Shown here one piece after another: positions 1 to 10,848 of a DNA stretch of 64,000 bases (its first letter is position 1; the number at the start of each line of letters is the position of its first letter). The DNA is from Ailurus styani (taxonomy: Eukaryota > Chordata > Mammalia > Carnivora > Ailuridae). The notes under the pieces are model-generated. The model saw only the letters and a list, made by a program, of their open reading frames with translations, was not told where the DNA came from and ran no database searches. The position numbers and the translations under genes are program-made. The stretch is from NCBI GenBank assembly GCA_002007465.1, contig LNAC01000109.1, forward strand, positions 4,198,432 to 4,262,431, given 5' to 3'.

Positions 1-590
1 GGGTCACCCATGTAACCAACCAGCCAACACAGGGGTCTGCTGGAGCCGTCTGCTGCGGGCCTGAATATGCAGCCATCCCAGCGGTCGGAAAACCTGGAGG
101 TGAGCCAGCTTGCACAGGACAGAGGTGATGACAAACACGGTACTGCTTGAATTTCACCTTCCCAGATCTCGCACTGAGCACCCCAAGGCCAGTCTAACCC
201 AGCACCGTCTGGGGAAGCATAACCTGAGGATGTAGTTCTAGCCTCGGCATGTGGACACGTGGTCCCCCTCTGTGGCATTTGTCACCTTCTCACCGAGTGG
301 ATGTTTGGGGCTGCCAGTGTTTTTATTTAACCACCGTGCTATTTCAAAAATTCCAATGGTTTGGCACAGGTGGGTTTTTTTTTTTAATTTTTAATTTTTA
401 ATTTTTTTTACACCTCTGTCTTCTGTGGAGGGCTTTTTCGGTGTTCTGGGGTGGGGATTCTCAGCAGAGAGAGAGCTCTGGGTCCCTGATTGGATCGACC
501 AGAATTTTGACTTTTGCTTTTATCTACTTTCTGTATTGGACTTCTCCGCGTGATTTCCCTTGTAGAAAACTTACATGTTACTGCTTAAGG
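1..590. other. No recognisable gene or repeat; contains a short T/A-rich run
   Basis: I see no coding exon, RNA gene or named repeat here. The only low-complexity stretch is a T-rich run around 376-410 built from TTTTTAATTTTTAA units, which could be a worn poly-A or poly-T tail but has no recognisable element attached. The longest frame in this area overlaps a purine tract and is not convincing as a gene. Confidence 0.5.
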
Positions 591-667
591 AGAAAGAAAA
601 AAAGACAGAATGGCAGGAGAGCAGAGAGGGAGGAAGGGAGAAGGAAAGGAAGGAAGGAAGGGGGAAA
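591..667. repeat. Purine-rich low-complexity tract (GGAA/GAAGG)
   Basis: Almost every base on the plus strand is A or G, with GGAAGG and GAAGGAAGG units in the second half. Such homopurine tracts can form triplexes, but nothing else here suggests function. It produces a Lys/Arg/Gly-rich reading frame that should not be read as a gene. Confidence 0.8.
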
Positions 668-1002
668 ATTTAACAAAGGAGGAGGGGACAAAGCACTAAC
701 GTAGAGAATCATGATTTAACCTTCCAACTATGGTCCTCCATATTTGCCCAAATTTGTCTTCTAGTACCAACCCAGCATCTGCTTTCAGGTGGGTCTCTTA
801 TCCGTCTCCAAGGGACTGTGTTCATTACCAATTTCAACACTTGGCTCTTAGATTTTTTTTTTTTTTGGGTCTAGAATGATCCCTCTCGCTTTGCGTTTCC
901 TAAGGCAACTGTAGACCAGTGTTGTCCCTGGATTAAGATAAAGAGGTGCAGACTTGTGTGCCAGAAAAGAGGGGAAGACGAAGGCAAGTTTCCATTTCCT
1001 TT

Positions 1003-1004
<2 letters not shown>
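668..1004. other. Unassigned sequence with a poly-T run
   Basis: No gene or named repeat is visible. A run of T occurs near 850-866. Confidence 0.4.
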
Positions 1005-1041
<37 letters not shown>

Positions 1042-1050
1042 CGCGCGCGC
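1005..1050. repeat. Compound microsatellite (AC)17 followed by (GC)5
   Basis: Seventeen uninterrupted AC units are followed by AG and then five GC units. Alternating purine-pyrimidine tracts of AC joined to GC are classical left-handed (Z) DNA formers. The tract is likely length-polymorphic. Confidence 0.95.
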
Positions 1051-1204
1051 ATACGGGCCCATGTATGTCACGATATACTTTCATGTTGACTTTTATGTAA
1101 ATAGCTCAATATCTATACATTTATATGTAAATAACTATCTCCTTGAATTAGATAAAGTTACAAATATATCAGAAGCCAACTTGAAGAGGGGCAGAGGTAT
1201 GTTG

Positions 1205-1320
1205 GTAGCATTCATTATTAAGTGTCTCCTGAGCCCTGGTCTCATAATTATTACCTCATTTAAATTTCAAAGCAACCATAAGATGTAGGAGTCATGAGCC
1301 TCATATAACCAGTTTATTGG
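1205..1320 (-). repeat. Probable MIR SINE fragment
   Basis: The plus strand carries the antisense MIR pattern: a TTAAGTGTCTCCTGAGCCC-like stretch, then ATTATTACCTCATTTAAATTTCAAAGCAACC and a short TATAACC remnant. MIRs are ancient tRNA-derived SINEs shared by all mammals. The copy is degenerate and the edges are approximate. Confidence 0.5.
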
Positions 1321-2336
1321 GGAGTCTAAACTCTTCGTGGGACCAGCATGAAACAGTTTTATTTTTTCTAATAACCTCCGCAACCACATTCTCTATTCTG
1401 GGCAGTGGGGGTGTCTAATGACATCTCAGCTAGAGTCTATGACTTTTCGGTCTCTCTTGGTTTTTTGAAGTGTCTCATTTGAGTTCTGAAGAGTCGGTCC
1501 TGTTTATTTAAAGCCTTCAGTCTGATGCCTAATAACTTCTGTCTTTTCCCTCCCGCCTGGGTGGGCTGACCCTGTGGCTGTGGTGGCTGAGGGAGAAGGA
1601 GGACTGGGCTGGGTGGTCTCCTCTCACACCGCTCCCCTTCCCTCCCTTTTGCCTGCCCTCCTTCCTCCTCTCCCGCTGTGGTTGGAAAGTCAGAGAGAGA
1701 AGACAGAAATCTTTTTACTGAATGCTCTTCATGAGGTCGCAGTGCTTGCCTTGAAGACTCGTATATGCTGCTTTAACTCATTTCTTTGGACTCTGTGTTT
1801 TTGAGTGGTGGTTCCAAGATGCCAACTTGACAGGGACCTCGTCCCAAGCGGTTCTCTTCTGTCTGTATGATCCCTTGTATGATCTGCTCCCACTCTTCTG
1901 TTGTGTGTGCCTTTTCGTCCTCAAGTTGAAGACAGTCCCGGGTAAGACGGTTGCTGAAAATCTCATCTGTCCTCCGCAGTTGAGTTTGGAGCCCACCAGT
2001 TTCCATCTTGCATACCTCTCTGGAACTGAGAACTTGAAGGGGGGGGGAGGGATCAGAAATACTGAAGATAAAGCATAAGTGCGTTTCATGCAGAAATTTG
2101 CCAGTATCATGTCCAGACCTTCTCCAATCACATGCTCTTGGTTGGATGAGAAGAGAGGAGATGTTGGCATTTCTTGCCCTCTGCAACACTAATACCACTG
2201 AATCAATGATGGGGTTTACTGAAACATTTGACACATACTTATTAAACATGTATATGCAAGGTACACTATTCTGATGTTGGGTGTGAGTAGTGCCATAAAT
2301 ACAGCCTTACGTGTACGTAGAGAGGTAGAAACATTT
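1321..2336. other. Unassigned sequence
   Basis: No exon or recognised repeat. Overlapping frames of up to 158 codons lie on the minus strand between about 1773 and 2249, but they lack domain-like sequence and overlap each other in two frames, so I treat them as chance. A G-run occurs at about 2039-2048. Confidence 0.4.
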
Positions 2337-2545
2337 AAAACTCTCTTGTGACTCTTAATCTCACAAAACAAACTGAGGGTTACTGGGGGGTGGGAGGGTA
2401 GGGATAGGGTGGATGGATTATGGACATTGGGGAGGGTTTGTGCTATGGTGAATGCTGTGAAAGGTGTAAGCCTGATGATTGACAGACATGTACCCCTGGG
2501 GCAAATAATTAAAAATAAATAAATAAATAAAATAAAACTCTCTTG
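2337..2545 (+). mobile_element. 5'-truncated carnivore L1 3' end with 12-bp TSD
   Basis: Only the last ~185 bp of an L1 is present: a G-rich 3'UTR segment (GGGTTACTGGGGGGTGGGAGGG), the terminal GATTGACAGACATGTACCCCTGGGG and an A-rich tail of AAAT units. It is bounded by the perfect direct repeat AAAACTCTCTTG at 2337-2348 and 2534-2545, showing target-primed insertion. The same 3'UTR recurs at about 62339-62490 with roughly six differences in 150 bp, so both come from closely related L1 subfamilies. No coding portion is retained. Confidence 0.93.
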
Positions 2546-3827
2546 CTCAGTGAACCAAAAGAATGGAGCTTTTTTGTTTTCTATAACGAATAGGATCTTC
2601 CTAATAAACCCTCATCCTTCTGTATGTTGCCTGAAGGCAGAAGGTGGTAGCTAAGCTTACCAAGTGATAGTTCAGTATTCAGGAGCTTAAGCAGTCCTTT
2701 TAAAGTTATTAGCTCTTTTAGGGACAGATGCTCTATCAGGTACCATCTTCCCTTGCCCACTTTTTTCCATACAAATGGGGACACTTGTGTGTCGTCATGA
2801 CAACGGGAATAAGGCCTCAGGGCCATGTGTTGACTTTGCGCCTGGCTGGTCTCCTTTGTGGGTGAATTTTGAGCATTCGGTTACCTCGTGGGTACCCAGA
2901 GCTGTAGTCCATGATCTTGGCTCTTTATCTCTTTATTCCCAACATTCCGTGTCTCTAATTCAAATCACAAAAGTCCCCTGACTCTTTTAAATACCTTGGC
3001 ATTATCAGCGGGGATACAGAAACTTTCAGATTCCCTGCAACCGATATATTTAGGACAGGGGCCACATTAGGTAGTGCTGATTCAAGTTCATTTGTCTGAT
3101 GGTCTCCATCTGTTAATGCTGCACCATTGATGACCTTTTGCCTAGAAGTGTATGGTCTTCTTCAGAGCACAGCTGGGAAAGAGGCCACTAGCCTTGACCT
3201 TGCAGGGTTTCCCACAGAGGATGGTATAAGTCTGGTCTTACCCTACCTCACTTGCTTTCCTCCCATATTCCTCTAGACCGGAAGCAGCCAGACTCCTACT
3301 TCCTGTCAAACAGGACTCCTTCTGAACCTCATGTCGTTCTTCCCGGGACTGTAGGCTCATGGCTCAAAGGAATGGCGTGACACAGGAGGAGAAACCAGCT
3401 TACTGATAAAGGGGGCACACTAGGTGAGAGATTTAAGAAATGTTATTCTTTTTTCTCATTGTAAAGAACTTTTCATATATTATCTCATTTGAAGATCTGT
3501 AAGACTTTAAGGAAATATCAGTGAGTTTACTGAAAGGAATTTTGGAGGGGAAAACTACTCTAAGCCCCTATAAAACCCATTATTCTCACACTTCAGCCAA
3601 CTGTAGAGAAGGCCTGATATCCGAAACCAGCAAAGCATTAAGTCAGATGTGTTGCCTCTTCCTGACTCATGAACACAGACCTTACGCTCTTAGAATAGAA
3701 ATCTACCCTGAGATGCATTTTCAAAATTAATGTTTGCAGGTGGTTCAGTGAGGATTGAAATGAAGAACAAAATCCCTGTGGTTGGTTTGCAATTCAGAAA
3801 CTCTTGAATTGCAAAAATTCAAGGTTT
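2546..3827. other. Unassigned sequence, possible worn MIR near 3435-3510
   Basis: No gene seen. A short stretch near 3435-3510 (TTGTAAAGAACTTTTCATAT, then TTATCTCATTTGAA) resembles antisense MIR, but too weakly to annotate separately. Confidence 0.4.
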
Positions 3828-4021
3828 GTTTTTTTTTTAATTTATTTATTTGACACACAGAGAGAGAGCTCACAAGCAGGCAGAGAGGCAGGCAGAGAGA
3901 GAGGAGGAAGCAGGCTCCCCGCTGAGCAGGGAGCCCGCTGCGGGGCTCGATCCCAGGACCCTGAGATCATCATCTGAGCCGAAGGCAGAGGCTTTAACCC
4001 ACTGAGCCACCCAGGCGCCCC
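3828..4021 (-). mobile_element. Can-SINE (SINEC), young mustelid-like type
   Basis: Seen on the plus strand as poly-T, TTTATTTATTTGACA, a GA-rich middle, GAGCAGGGAGCCCGCTGCGG and the tRNA-derived head complement GAGCCACCCAGGCGCCCC. TSD TCAAGGTTT lies at 3819-3827 and 4022-4030. The GGCAGAGGCTTTAACCCACT variant marks the younger subfamily also seen at 12014, 18901, 21736, 42029 and 42638. Confidence 0.96.
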
Positions 4022-5089
4022 TCAAGGTTTATTCTTAGGTAGTAAAGGGCAGATCAATGCATCATTTTCTTTCTGTACATGAGAAAGGGATAGAAACCTG
4101 TTATTAATGGAGTACGTCCTTCCCGTTATACCGAAGTTAAGATTATAGATTAGAATCGAGAGACAGAAAACTTATTGTTGAAGTTATATGCTCTTCCCGT
4201 GAAGCAACATTTGGGTCAGGAGATCAGTAATGAGCCAAGTTGAGCAAATTCTGGAAAAATCGGGACTTCCTTGAATTTTGCATGCTCAAAAGAGTGAGAG
4301 TTACTTTGTAAGTAAATTACTTTGTAAGTATCCATTACTTACAAAGATGCGGTTTGCTCATGGCTGGTAGGAATTTAGAAACATTCTGAGATCAGCTTCC
4401 TTACCAACATTGGATTCAAGTTCTCATAAATATAAATGCTTCTGTTTAGCTTCCTTATGTGTGCAACAATATTTGCCATGTGTTACCATAGTCCCTGTTC
4501 TCAAAGAATTTCCAACGTTAGGAGACAAGTCATTCAACCAAGAAATTGTTAATCCCATGCTCCAACTGCTGCGAGTTTATGTTGGTTTCTGAGGGTTCTG
4601 TGGGGTTGGGTCATCTGGGGCTTGCAAGCACGTATCATCTTAGATTCATTAAGAGCAAGAAATTATTGTAGTCTGGGAGAAATTACTGTAGATTGCTCTT
4701 TTAATAATGGAGGTAAGATGACATGCTAAAAAGGGAGGATAGAACTGAGTGCTAATGTTTTGTGTCAGTGAATAAAAAGAGGAAAATGTGAAAATTCCAC
4801 CCCTACTCCCACCGCCCACCTGTGATTAACTCACTGGGTAGAAACAGGAGCAAGTTTCAGACCTGGTCACAAAGGACAGCAGCGACATGTCAGTGCAAAG
4901 AAACTACAGCGGAGAACAGTAATGAAGCAGTTGAAAAGATGCCAACAGTTTTCATTCATGCTTTGTCACGGATCCCGCCAGTTTTAGTGCAAAAATTTTT
5001 TGACCTAAATTTTGTTCCATTTTGTGTACTACCAACTGAAATACAAAGCACACCAGTCCACAGGTATAGAAATCTCACTTGAAATGTTA
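4022..5089. other. Unassigned sequence with a perfect hairpin
   Basis: No exon or named repeat. It contains two direct copies of TTACTTTGTAAGTA and an 11-bp perfect inverted repeat (CTTTGTAAGTA, loop TCCAT) at 4320-4346. Confidence 0.45.
4320..4346. repeat. Perfect 11-bp inverted repeat (hairpin)
   Basis: CTTTGTAAGTA is followed by a 5-nt loop TCCAT and its exact complement TACTTACAAAG. The left arm is itself the second of two direct repeats beginning near 4301, consistent with a small local duplication and inversion. There is no U-run or gene context that would make it a terminator. Confidence 0.85.
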
Positions 5090-5455
5090 TGCAGATCTTA
5101 TCAGGAGCCTTAAGTGTTAGGGAGAGAGCCATAGAGAAGCAAAGAGATCTTTTGGGAGGGCATTGGAAAGGTCAAGTGTTGGCTTCTAGGAGGCAGAGAC
5201 CATTGAGGGGATGAAGGAAATATGCTGATTTTTGGACTGGCATGAGGATTTCAAAGCCATGAGAAAGGGGGAAAGACAGTGTTGTTCCAAGGGACGGGAA
5301 ATGTGGTTGAAGGGCAGGTTTTAGGAGAGAGAAGATAAGTTGCCCTGGGACTTGTTCATGGGAAGTGATATCTCAGCGAAGTCGAGATGTATGGCTAATG
5401 ACATGAACCTGGAAGTGAAGGGTTAGGACTGGAGAAAGATTTGGTTCCTGCGGGA
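5090..5455. repeat. Possible old interspersed repeat, family not named
   Basis: The composition and phrases such as GGGAGAGAGCCATAGAGAAG, GGCATTGGAAAGGTCAAG and ATATCTCAGCGAAG resemble the G/A-rich sequence of an ancient dispersed mammalian repeat also suspected at 33230-34100 and 57545-58140. This is a similarity of style more than of alignment, so confidence is low. Confidence 0.3.
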
Positions 5456-5458
5456 TTT

Positions 5459-5925
5459 CAGTAGGCCAAATAATGGCCCCCAAGATGTTTCCATCCAGAT
5501 CCCCAGAATCAGTGAATGTACCATAAGTGGCCAAAGGGACTTTTTGCAAATAGGATTACCTTAAGGATCTCGAGATGGGTTCTCCTAGTGGGCCCAATAG
5601 AGTGAAACAGGGGTCCTCATGAGGGGGAGAAAGGAGACCAGAGGGATGTAAGAGAGAAAATGGTGGAAGCAAGAGGGTGAGTGATGTGAAGAAGGGATCG
5701 GAAGACAGTACATGAAGGAATCCTCCAGAAACTGAAAACAGTGAGGGCTGGGTTCTCCCCTAGAGCCTCCAGAAGGGTCCAGCCCTGGTAACATCTTGAG
5801 GCTAGCCCAGTGAAACTGATAGCAGCCTTCTGGCCTTCACAACTGTAACATAATACATTTGTGTTGTTTCAGCCCCCGAGGTTGTGGTCACGTGTTAACA
5901 GCAGCCGCAGAAAACTCCTCTGAGG
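5459..5925 (+). mobile_element. MLT1-type LTR (ERVL-MaLR), solitary
   Basis: The order of diagnostic phrases matches MLT1 LTRs: AATGGCCCCCAAGATG, GTGAATGTACCATAAGTGG, GGGACTTTTTGCAAAT, TTAAGGATCTCGAGATGGG, TGGGCCCAATAGAGTG, TTCTCCCCTAGAGCCTCCAG, TCTGGCCTTCACAACTGTAA, then TTGTGTTGTTTCAGCCCCCG and AACAGCAGCCGCAGAAAACTC. No internal retroviral sequence is attached. The same family, same orientation, occurs at 62150-62880. Confidence 0.88.
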
Positions 5926-7799
5926 TCCCAATTAACACTAGAGGGAGAAGACCCTATAATGACGGCATTTCCTTCCTAATATTCGAGAAGTTCAGTTTTC
6001 AAGAGCCTACAAGGCACTGGGGGCCATGCAGTCCCACTCAGGGGACCCCAAGGCTCAGAGCCATACGCAGACTTCACAAGAACACAGATGAGGGTCTCCA
6101 CAGTTTTCTGTCCTTTCGAAGACCAGGGCGATCCTTTATGAGTTTTGAGGCCCAGGGCACGTTACGGTATCTGATACACAGTATTTCATATAATAGTAGT
6201 TTCCCAAGCTAGAGAATTTTAGGGAAATCTTGTGTTTTTTATGCCATAAAAGTATGAGAAAATAGTTTTTACCCATCCGAAAGATGAAATTTAGTTCTAT
6301 TTCACATCGACGATTCCGCATCGGAGCACATTTTAAGTTCTCGAGTCCGTGTTTCTGAAGCAGGTGCCCAAGTCCCCCTGGGTGTGTCTGTGGACAGATC
6401 CTTGGGAGTCATAGAGAGGTTTACCCCTTCCTCGAGTTGGAGGGACCCTGAAGCACATACACGTTGAATGAACAAAGGGATAAAGAAGACACGTGTCCAA
6501 AACAGTCAGGTCGTGAATTCAGTGGGGGGAAAAATGTAAAGCGCATTGTTTGGTGGTGTGAAAATCAAAGACCTAGTGAGCGTATTTAAGTTTTCCCTTT
6601 TCAAACGGGGCACTTACGTAGGAATGGCCTTGTGACACTTTCCCCCCTGACTTGGCTTCTCGCTGTCCTGAGAGCAAGGCGGCAATGGGGACTCGTATCT
6701 CCACACCGGCCTACATCTTGGATCTATTAGCTAGCTGACAGTAAAAAGTGAATGCGGCATCCCCCTTCGGGCCCCTAATAGGTGGCCCATCGTTGTTCCA
6801 GGACACCTGAAAGAACGCCTCGCTGCGCCTCTCCGAGCACCTGACAGGGGAGGAGTTGAGAGCCCTGGAGAATAATTGCCGTGTCACTGGCATGTGATTT
6901 ATTGCAATGCTTAATTATGTCTACAGGGCACCATCTGGAGACCCAGTTTGGGTTCTTTAGGAACAAACATTAAAGTCAAAAATGGACCTTCTTCTGAACT
7001 CCACTGAGTCCCCCCTTTTGGACTTCTCACACCTGGAGAATATTACCCTATGTTCAGTCCCCGAACCACATCTTAATTGTTTCAATCGAGAGGGTCCCAG
7101 GCACACACACAGGAACCCTCATTCCAGAGCCAGCGGGTCTCCCCGTCTGACACTGGGTGTTCAAAGTGCGAAATGTGTAGAATGTTCTGTATTACCCCAA
7201 AAACTCACCGTTAGAGCGGAATCACCTTCAGTGTGTTTCTGAATTTTTACTGGCCATCAGCCAAAAGCAGCATTGTGTTTACTGGCATCTGCTTAACTTT
7301 TTTTAAATATCGATGGACTGATAACTGTGTAACTTTTTAAAAATTATCAATGGACGGATAACTGTCCCCCAAATATTTGTTTAAAGGGGTTGATGGCAAA
7401 TCAGCATACATGAAGAAGTTTTATTTTTTTTTTTTGGAATATTACTTGGTTTTCAAATAAATGCTTAACCTATTGTAGGAATCTTTTTTTTTTTCTTAAG
7501 CTATATTACTATGAAGAGGTGATTTAAGAATTGCTTATTCCTTTCAATTAAAACCCAGAGCATTAATCAAATGTTTGACACTATAAATGTTTCCAATTAA
7601 CATCTAGCTTAAAACCACATGTGTTCCAAGAGAAATTCAAAAGATCTATCTGTACAGGTGACCCCAGAGAAACCATTAACACATGGCTAGAGATAGCAAG
7701 AAACATTCTCCATTTGTAAGACGGAGATAAAGAATCAGTTTATGACTGATGGGGGCTTGCTAAGCTAGAAGTTGGGTACTTCTCACTAAGTTGAAAAGA
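5926..7799. other. Unassigned sequence, locally CpG-richer around 6600-6900
   Basis: No exon, RNA or named repeat is visible. Between about 6600 and 6900 CpG dinucleotides are more frequent than in neighbouring DNA (for example GAACGCCTCGCTGCGCCTCT), followed by a TTATTGCAATGCTTAATTAT motif cluster. This could be a distal regulatory element, but that is inference. The stretch 7290-7800 is AT-rich with poly-T runs near 7423 and 7485. Confidence 0.4.
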
Positions 7800-7808
7800 A
7801 GTAAAAAT

Positions 7809-7880
7809 ACATATGTGTGTGTGTGTATTTCTCTCTCTCTCTACCTACTTACTTACCTATCAGGAGAGAGAGAGAGGGCA
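7809..7880. repeat. Simple-repeat cluster (TG), (CT), (TACT) and (AG)
   Basis: A short (TG)n run is followed by CTCTCTCTCT, TACCTACTTACTTACCTA and AGAGAGAGAGAG. The CT and AG runs are complementary and could pair as a hairpin around the TACT spacer. Confidence 0.85.
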
Positions 7881-9100
7881 GTGGGGGAAGAAATGAAAAA
7901 CAATTCCACAGTCCCATCTGGATGAATAGCTAGTGGTTCTAACCTTATGAAAATCAGTGGTTGGTCACAATATGGACCTGTGGAGAGCCAAGAGAAATTG
8001 GACCAGTTCTCTTAGGGCTAAGAAATTTCCCGAACAGTTAGTTCTGTTGGACTTTCTGCTGTGGGGGAGCACACTCAGGATCTCCAGCACCCGAGCAGAG
8101 AGCATACATGGAAGACTTGGATGACAGGTGCCAGAGGTGACCACAGCATCATGGAGGGGTGCCTCTTGTCTCCAAGTGAGAGTTCCCACCCAACTCCAGC
8201 CAACTGTTGTGAGAAAACGGAAGCCCAGTTGGACCAAACGTGCTGATATCTCAAGAGAAGCCAGGATGGAAGCTTTGTAGTGTGAACTCCTGAATTTTAC
8301 ATGATGGCAGTTAATTCCATTGAAAACCAAAACAGTAACAGAGCTCTTTGCAGCCTGTGTTTGTGACCTTCGTGTCCACTGCATAAAGAGTCGGAGCTCG
8401 GCAAACACAGTCCAGGACAGGAAGGCACCCCTTGGATTATGGTGACCCCTCTCCGTGACATCCCCGCACATCACCAGCCTTGGAGAGCATACCCTGGCTT
8501 GCTCGCTGTCGAATCTACCAGCCCCTGGCCGAAAAAGAGAGCGGAGCGCACATACTTTCCAGATAATTTCTCCCCTGATCCGTCAAACTCCGTTAAATTA
8601 TTCCAGGTGTGCTATGCAGGGGGTTATTATGACCATAAGGAAAATGGTAACATTAAGACTTGCCCATTTGCCCAGCATCCTGACGAATTGCATTTTCTCT
8701 CCTGTCTTGCTGCAGCCCATCACCAGCTGGGGTTGTCAATCCCACAGTAAGCACTGCCGACAAACACCCAGGGCTAGTCTGCTGTGGCTGGAAAGGTACA
8801 TATTTCTCTCTCCCCCCACCCCCCACCTTTTTTATTCTTCAAATAGTTTTCCAAAAGTAAAAAAAAAAAGCAGAAAGCAAAAGATGACCATAATAAGATA
8901 AATGCCTGGCACTTTACACAGACCAAAATATTTGACATTCAGGAACAACTTAAAGACCCAGAGAGCTGTTACATTCACGTTTGAGCCATGATTTTTCTTT
9001 TTCTTTCCAAAGTGAAACCAAGGCCTGAATGTCTGCGGGAAATTGTTCAATAGCTTTAAGGAAAAGAAAATGTGATAATTTTAGCTGAATTTTAGCTGAT
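7881..9100. other. Unassigned sequence
   Basis: Contains the longest open frame of the window on the minus strand (7965-8474, 169 codons) and overlapping plus-strand frames of 103 and 148 codons. None shows a conserved domain, signal peptide or membrane pattern I recognise. Frames overlap on opposite strands and no splice architecture is evident, so I do not call a gene. Confidence 0.45.
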
Positions 9101-9107
9101 TCTGTAC

Positions 9108-9186
9108 ATAACTGGAGCCAGACAACATGGATTCTAGCTCTTTGTTTTGCTTCTTAACTGGCTGTGTGACTGTCGAGTGATTTGCA
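9108..9186 (+). repeat. MIR SINE core fragment
   Basis: TGGAGCCAGACAACATGGATTC, then CTTCTTAACTGGCTGTGTGACTGT follows the sense order of the MIR core (GGAGCCAGACTGCCTGGGTTC, then TTACTAGCTGTGTGACC). Degenerate; about 80 bp recognisable. Confidence 0.6.
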
Positions 9187-10584
9187 TTGAAGGGATCCAG
9201 AATAAGCCACTGTGACACAAAAATTATCTTGAGCTGAAGGCATTTGTGTTCCTGATATCCCTTATCTGCCTAAGAGCAGAGCCCTCCCCACCGTAAAGGA
9301 CTCAATTGTCATAAATCCCCTTTTTTGGGAGCAACTCTAATTTTCTCTTCTCGGAGAGAAGCAGTCAGTATCACACCCAAACAGACATTGTCACAAAACT
9401 CTCCTATCTTCCCCCTATTCTCCTAAGAGCCTGCTTTTCTTTTAGAAGAAGTCATTTGTTTTTCCACTAACCCCACCTGTTAATTTGGTATATAAGCCCC
9501 AAATTCTAACTGCCCCTTGAGTCATTTTTCTGTGAACTCCTGTATACACATGCAAATGAATAGAAATCTGTTCTTTTCCAGCCTGTCTTTTGCCAATTTA
9601 ATTTGCAGGACTCCAAGCACAAACCTAACAGGGTAGAGGAAAAATATTTCCCCCCCAGCGGCATCATTTTTTTTTTTCATTCTTAGTTTAAGAAAAATGG
9701 TCATGGATATCAAAGTTAATGCTTAAAATGTAACTAATAACACAGGAGAAAAATAATGCATATGGTTGCTAGGATCAGATCAATTAAATCCTATTAAGCG
9801 ATTTATAAATACTAGTTCATTTATTTCCTTATTAAGATCATGTATGGATCATGTTCATTGAATTTCTTTTTCTTGAAAGCATTTTTGGGATTTCCTCTTC
9901 GACTTATTTGATTGTAAGTGGCAGGAAACCCAATTAAAACTGCTTAAAACAAATAATGAAAAAGTTAACTTTCACAACTGAAACACCTGCACATAAGCTT
10001 CAGGTGCAGCTTGATCTAGGTACATAAGCTGTGTCGCAAGGATTCAGTATCTCCCCATGTCTTGTCTCTGTGTTGACTTTATTCTCTAGGTACCTATCCC
10101 ATCAAGCTCAATTCCACTAGAAAGAAATACAACTCTTTTCTTCATTCAGAAGCTCAGAATTGGGCCTGAGTGGCTTTATTTAACTGATAATTTGGTCTGA
10201 GTGGCTTAATCAATCTTCATGTCTCTGGTAATATGATGTCTCAGTTGGTCAGGTGTAGGTCATGTTTCCTTTGAAACTGGATATACAGTTATCCCCTCAG
10301 GACTTGGAATTTTGTACCAAAAATAGGGTGAATGAATATCTATTACACCCCATGACATGAGCCATATTTTGTTTAAAGTCCAACCTAAAACAATGGTTTA
10401 AACCACCTATGCCTTAAGTGAAAATTTAAAAAGAAAATTGCTTTCCTAAAGAAACTGACTTTGCCAGTATTCCTTTCTTTGACTATAGGAAAATTATAAA
10501 AACAATTTTTCCCCAAAATCATTTTCTGACAATAGTTCTTCCTAATTAAACAGTTTTTTTTTCCACAGCATGGTTTTCTCACTG
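9187..10584. other. Mostly unassigned; possible old repeat at 9895-10270
   Basis: No exon is seen. From about 9895 the sequence (AAGTGGCAGGAAACCCAATTAAAACTGCTTAAAACAAA, then CTTCAGGTGCAGCTTGATC and CAGTTGGTCAGGTGTAGGTCATG) has the feel of an old mammalian dispersed repeat that I cannot name. The remainder is AT-rich with poly-T near 10554 and 10590. Confidence 0.35.
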
Positions 10585-10848
10585 TTATAACTTTTTTTTT
10601 TAATTGAGATGTATTTCACGTAGAACAAGGTTCACCATTTAGAAGTGTACAGTTTGGTGTTTTTCTAGTATGTTCACAGGATTTTGTAATCACCGCTACT
10701 GTCTAATGCCAGAACATTCTCATCACCCCCAAAAGAAACCCCATATCCGTGAACGGTCACTTTTCAATTCTCTCTACCTCCAGCTCTTGGATAACCACAA
10801 ATTTTTCTGTCTTCATGAACTTGCCTGTTCTGGACATTTCATGTAGAT
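10585..10848 (-). mobile_element. Ancient L1 (L1M), 3'-terminal part, antisense
   Basis: AATTGAGATGTATTTCACGT, TTCACCATTTAGAAGTGTACAGT, GGTGTTTTTCTAGTATGTTCACAGGATTTTGTAATCACC and CTTGCCTGTTCTGGACATTTCATG are the familiar antisense signature of old L1 3' regions. The same region recurs at 14166-14425. This copy continues beyond a 524-bp insert at 11373. Confidence 0.85.

Noticed and set aside
1773..2249. 158- and 130-codon overlapping minus-strand frames
   Set aside because: Two frames of the same strand overlap almost completely, neither with a domain; compositional chance.
4320..4346. Hairpin considered as a transcription terminator
   Set aside because: AT-rich stem without a U-run, and no bacterial gene context.
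7965..8474. 169-codon minus-strand open frame, the longest in the window
   Set aside because: No recognisable domain, no conserved texture, overlaps plus-strand frames of similar quality, and no splice or promoter context. One frame of this length is expected by chance in 64 kb.
8439..8901. 103- and 148-codon overlapping plus-strand frames
   Set aside because: Different frames over the same DNA, ending in a poly-A/lysine-rich tail; not a gene.
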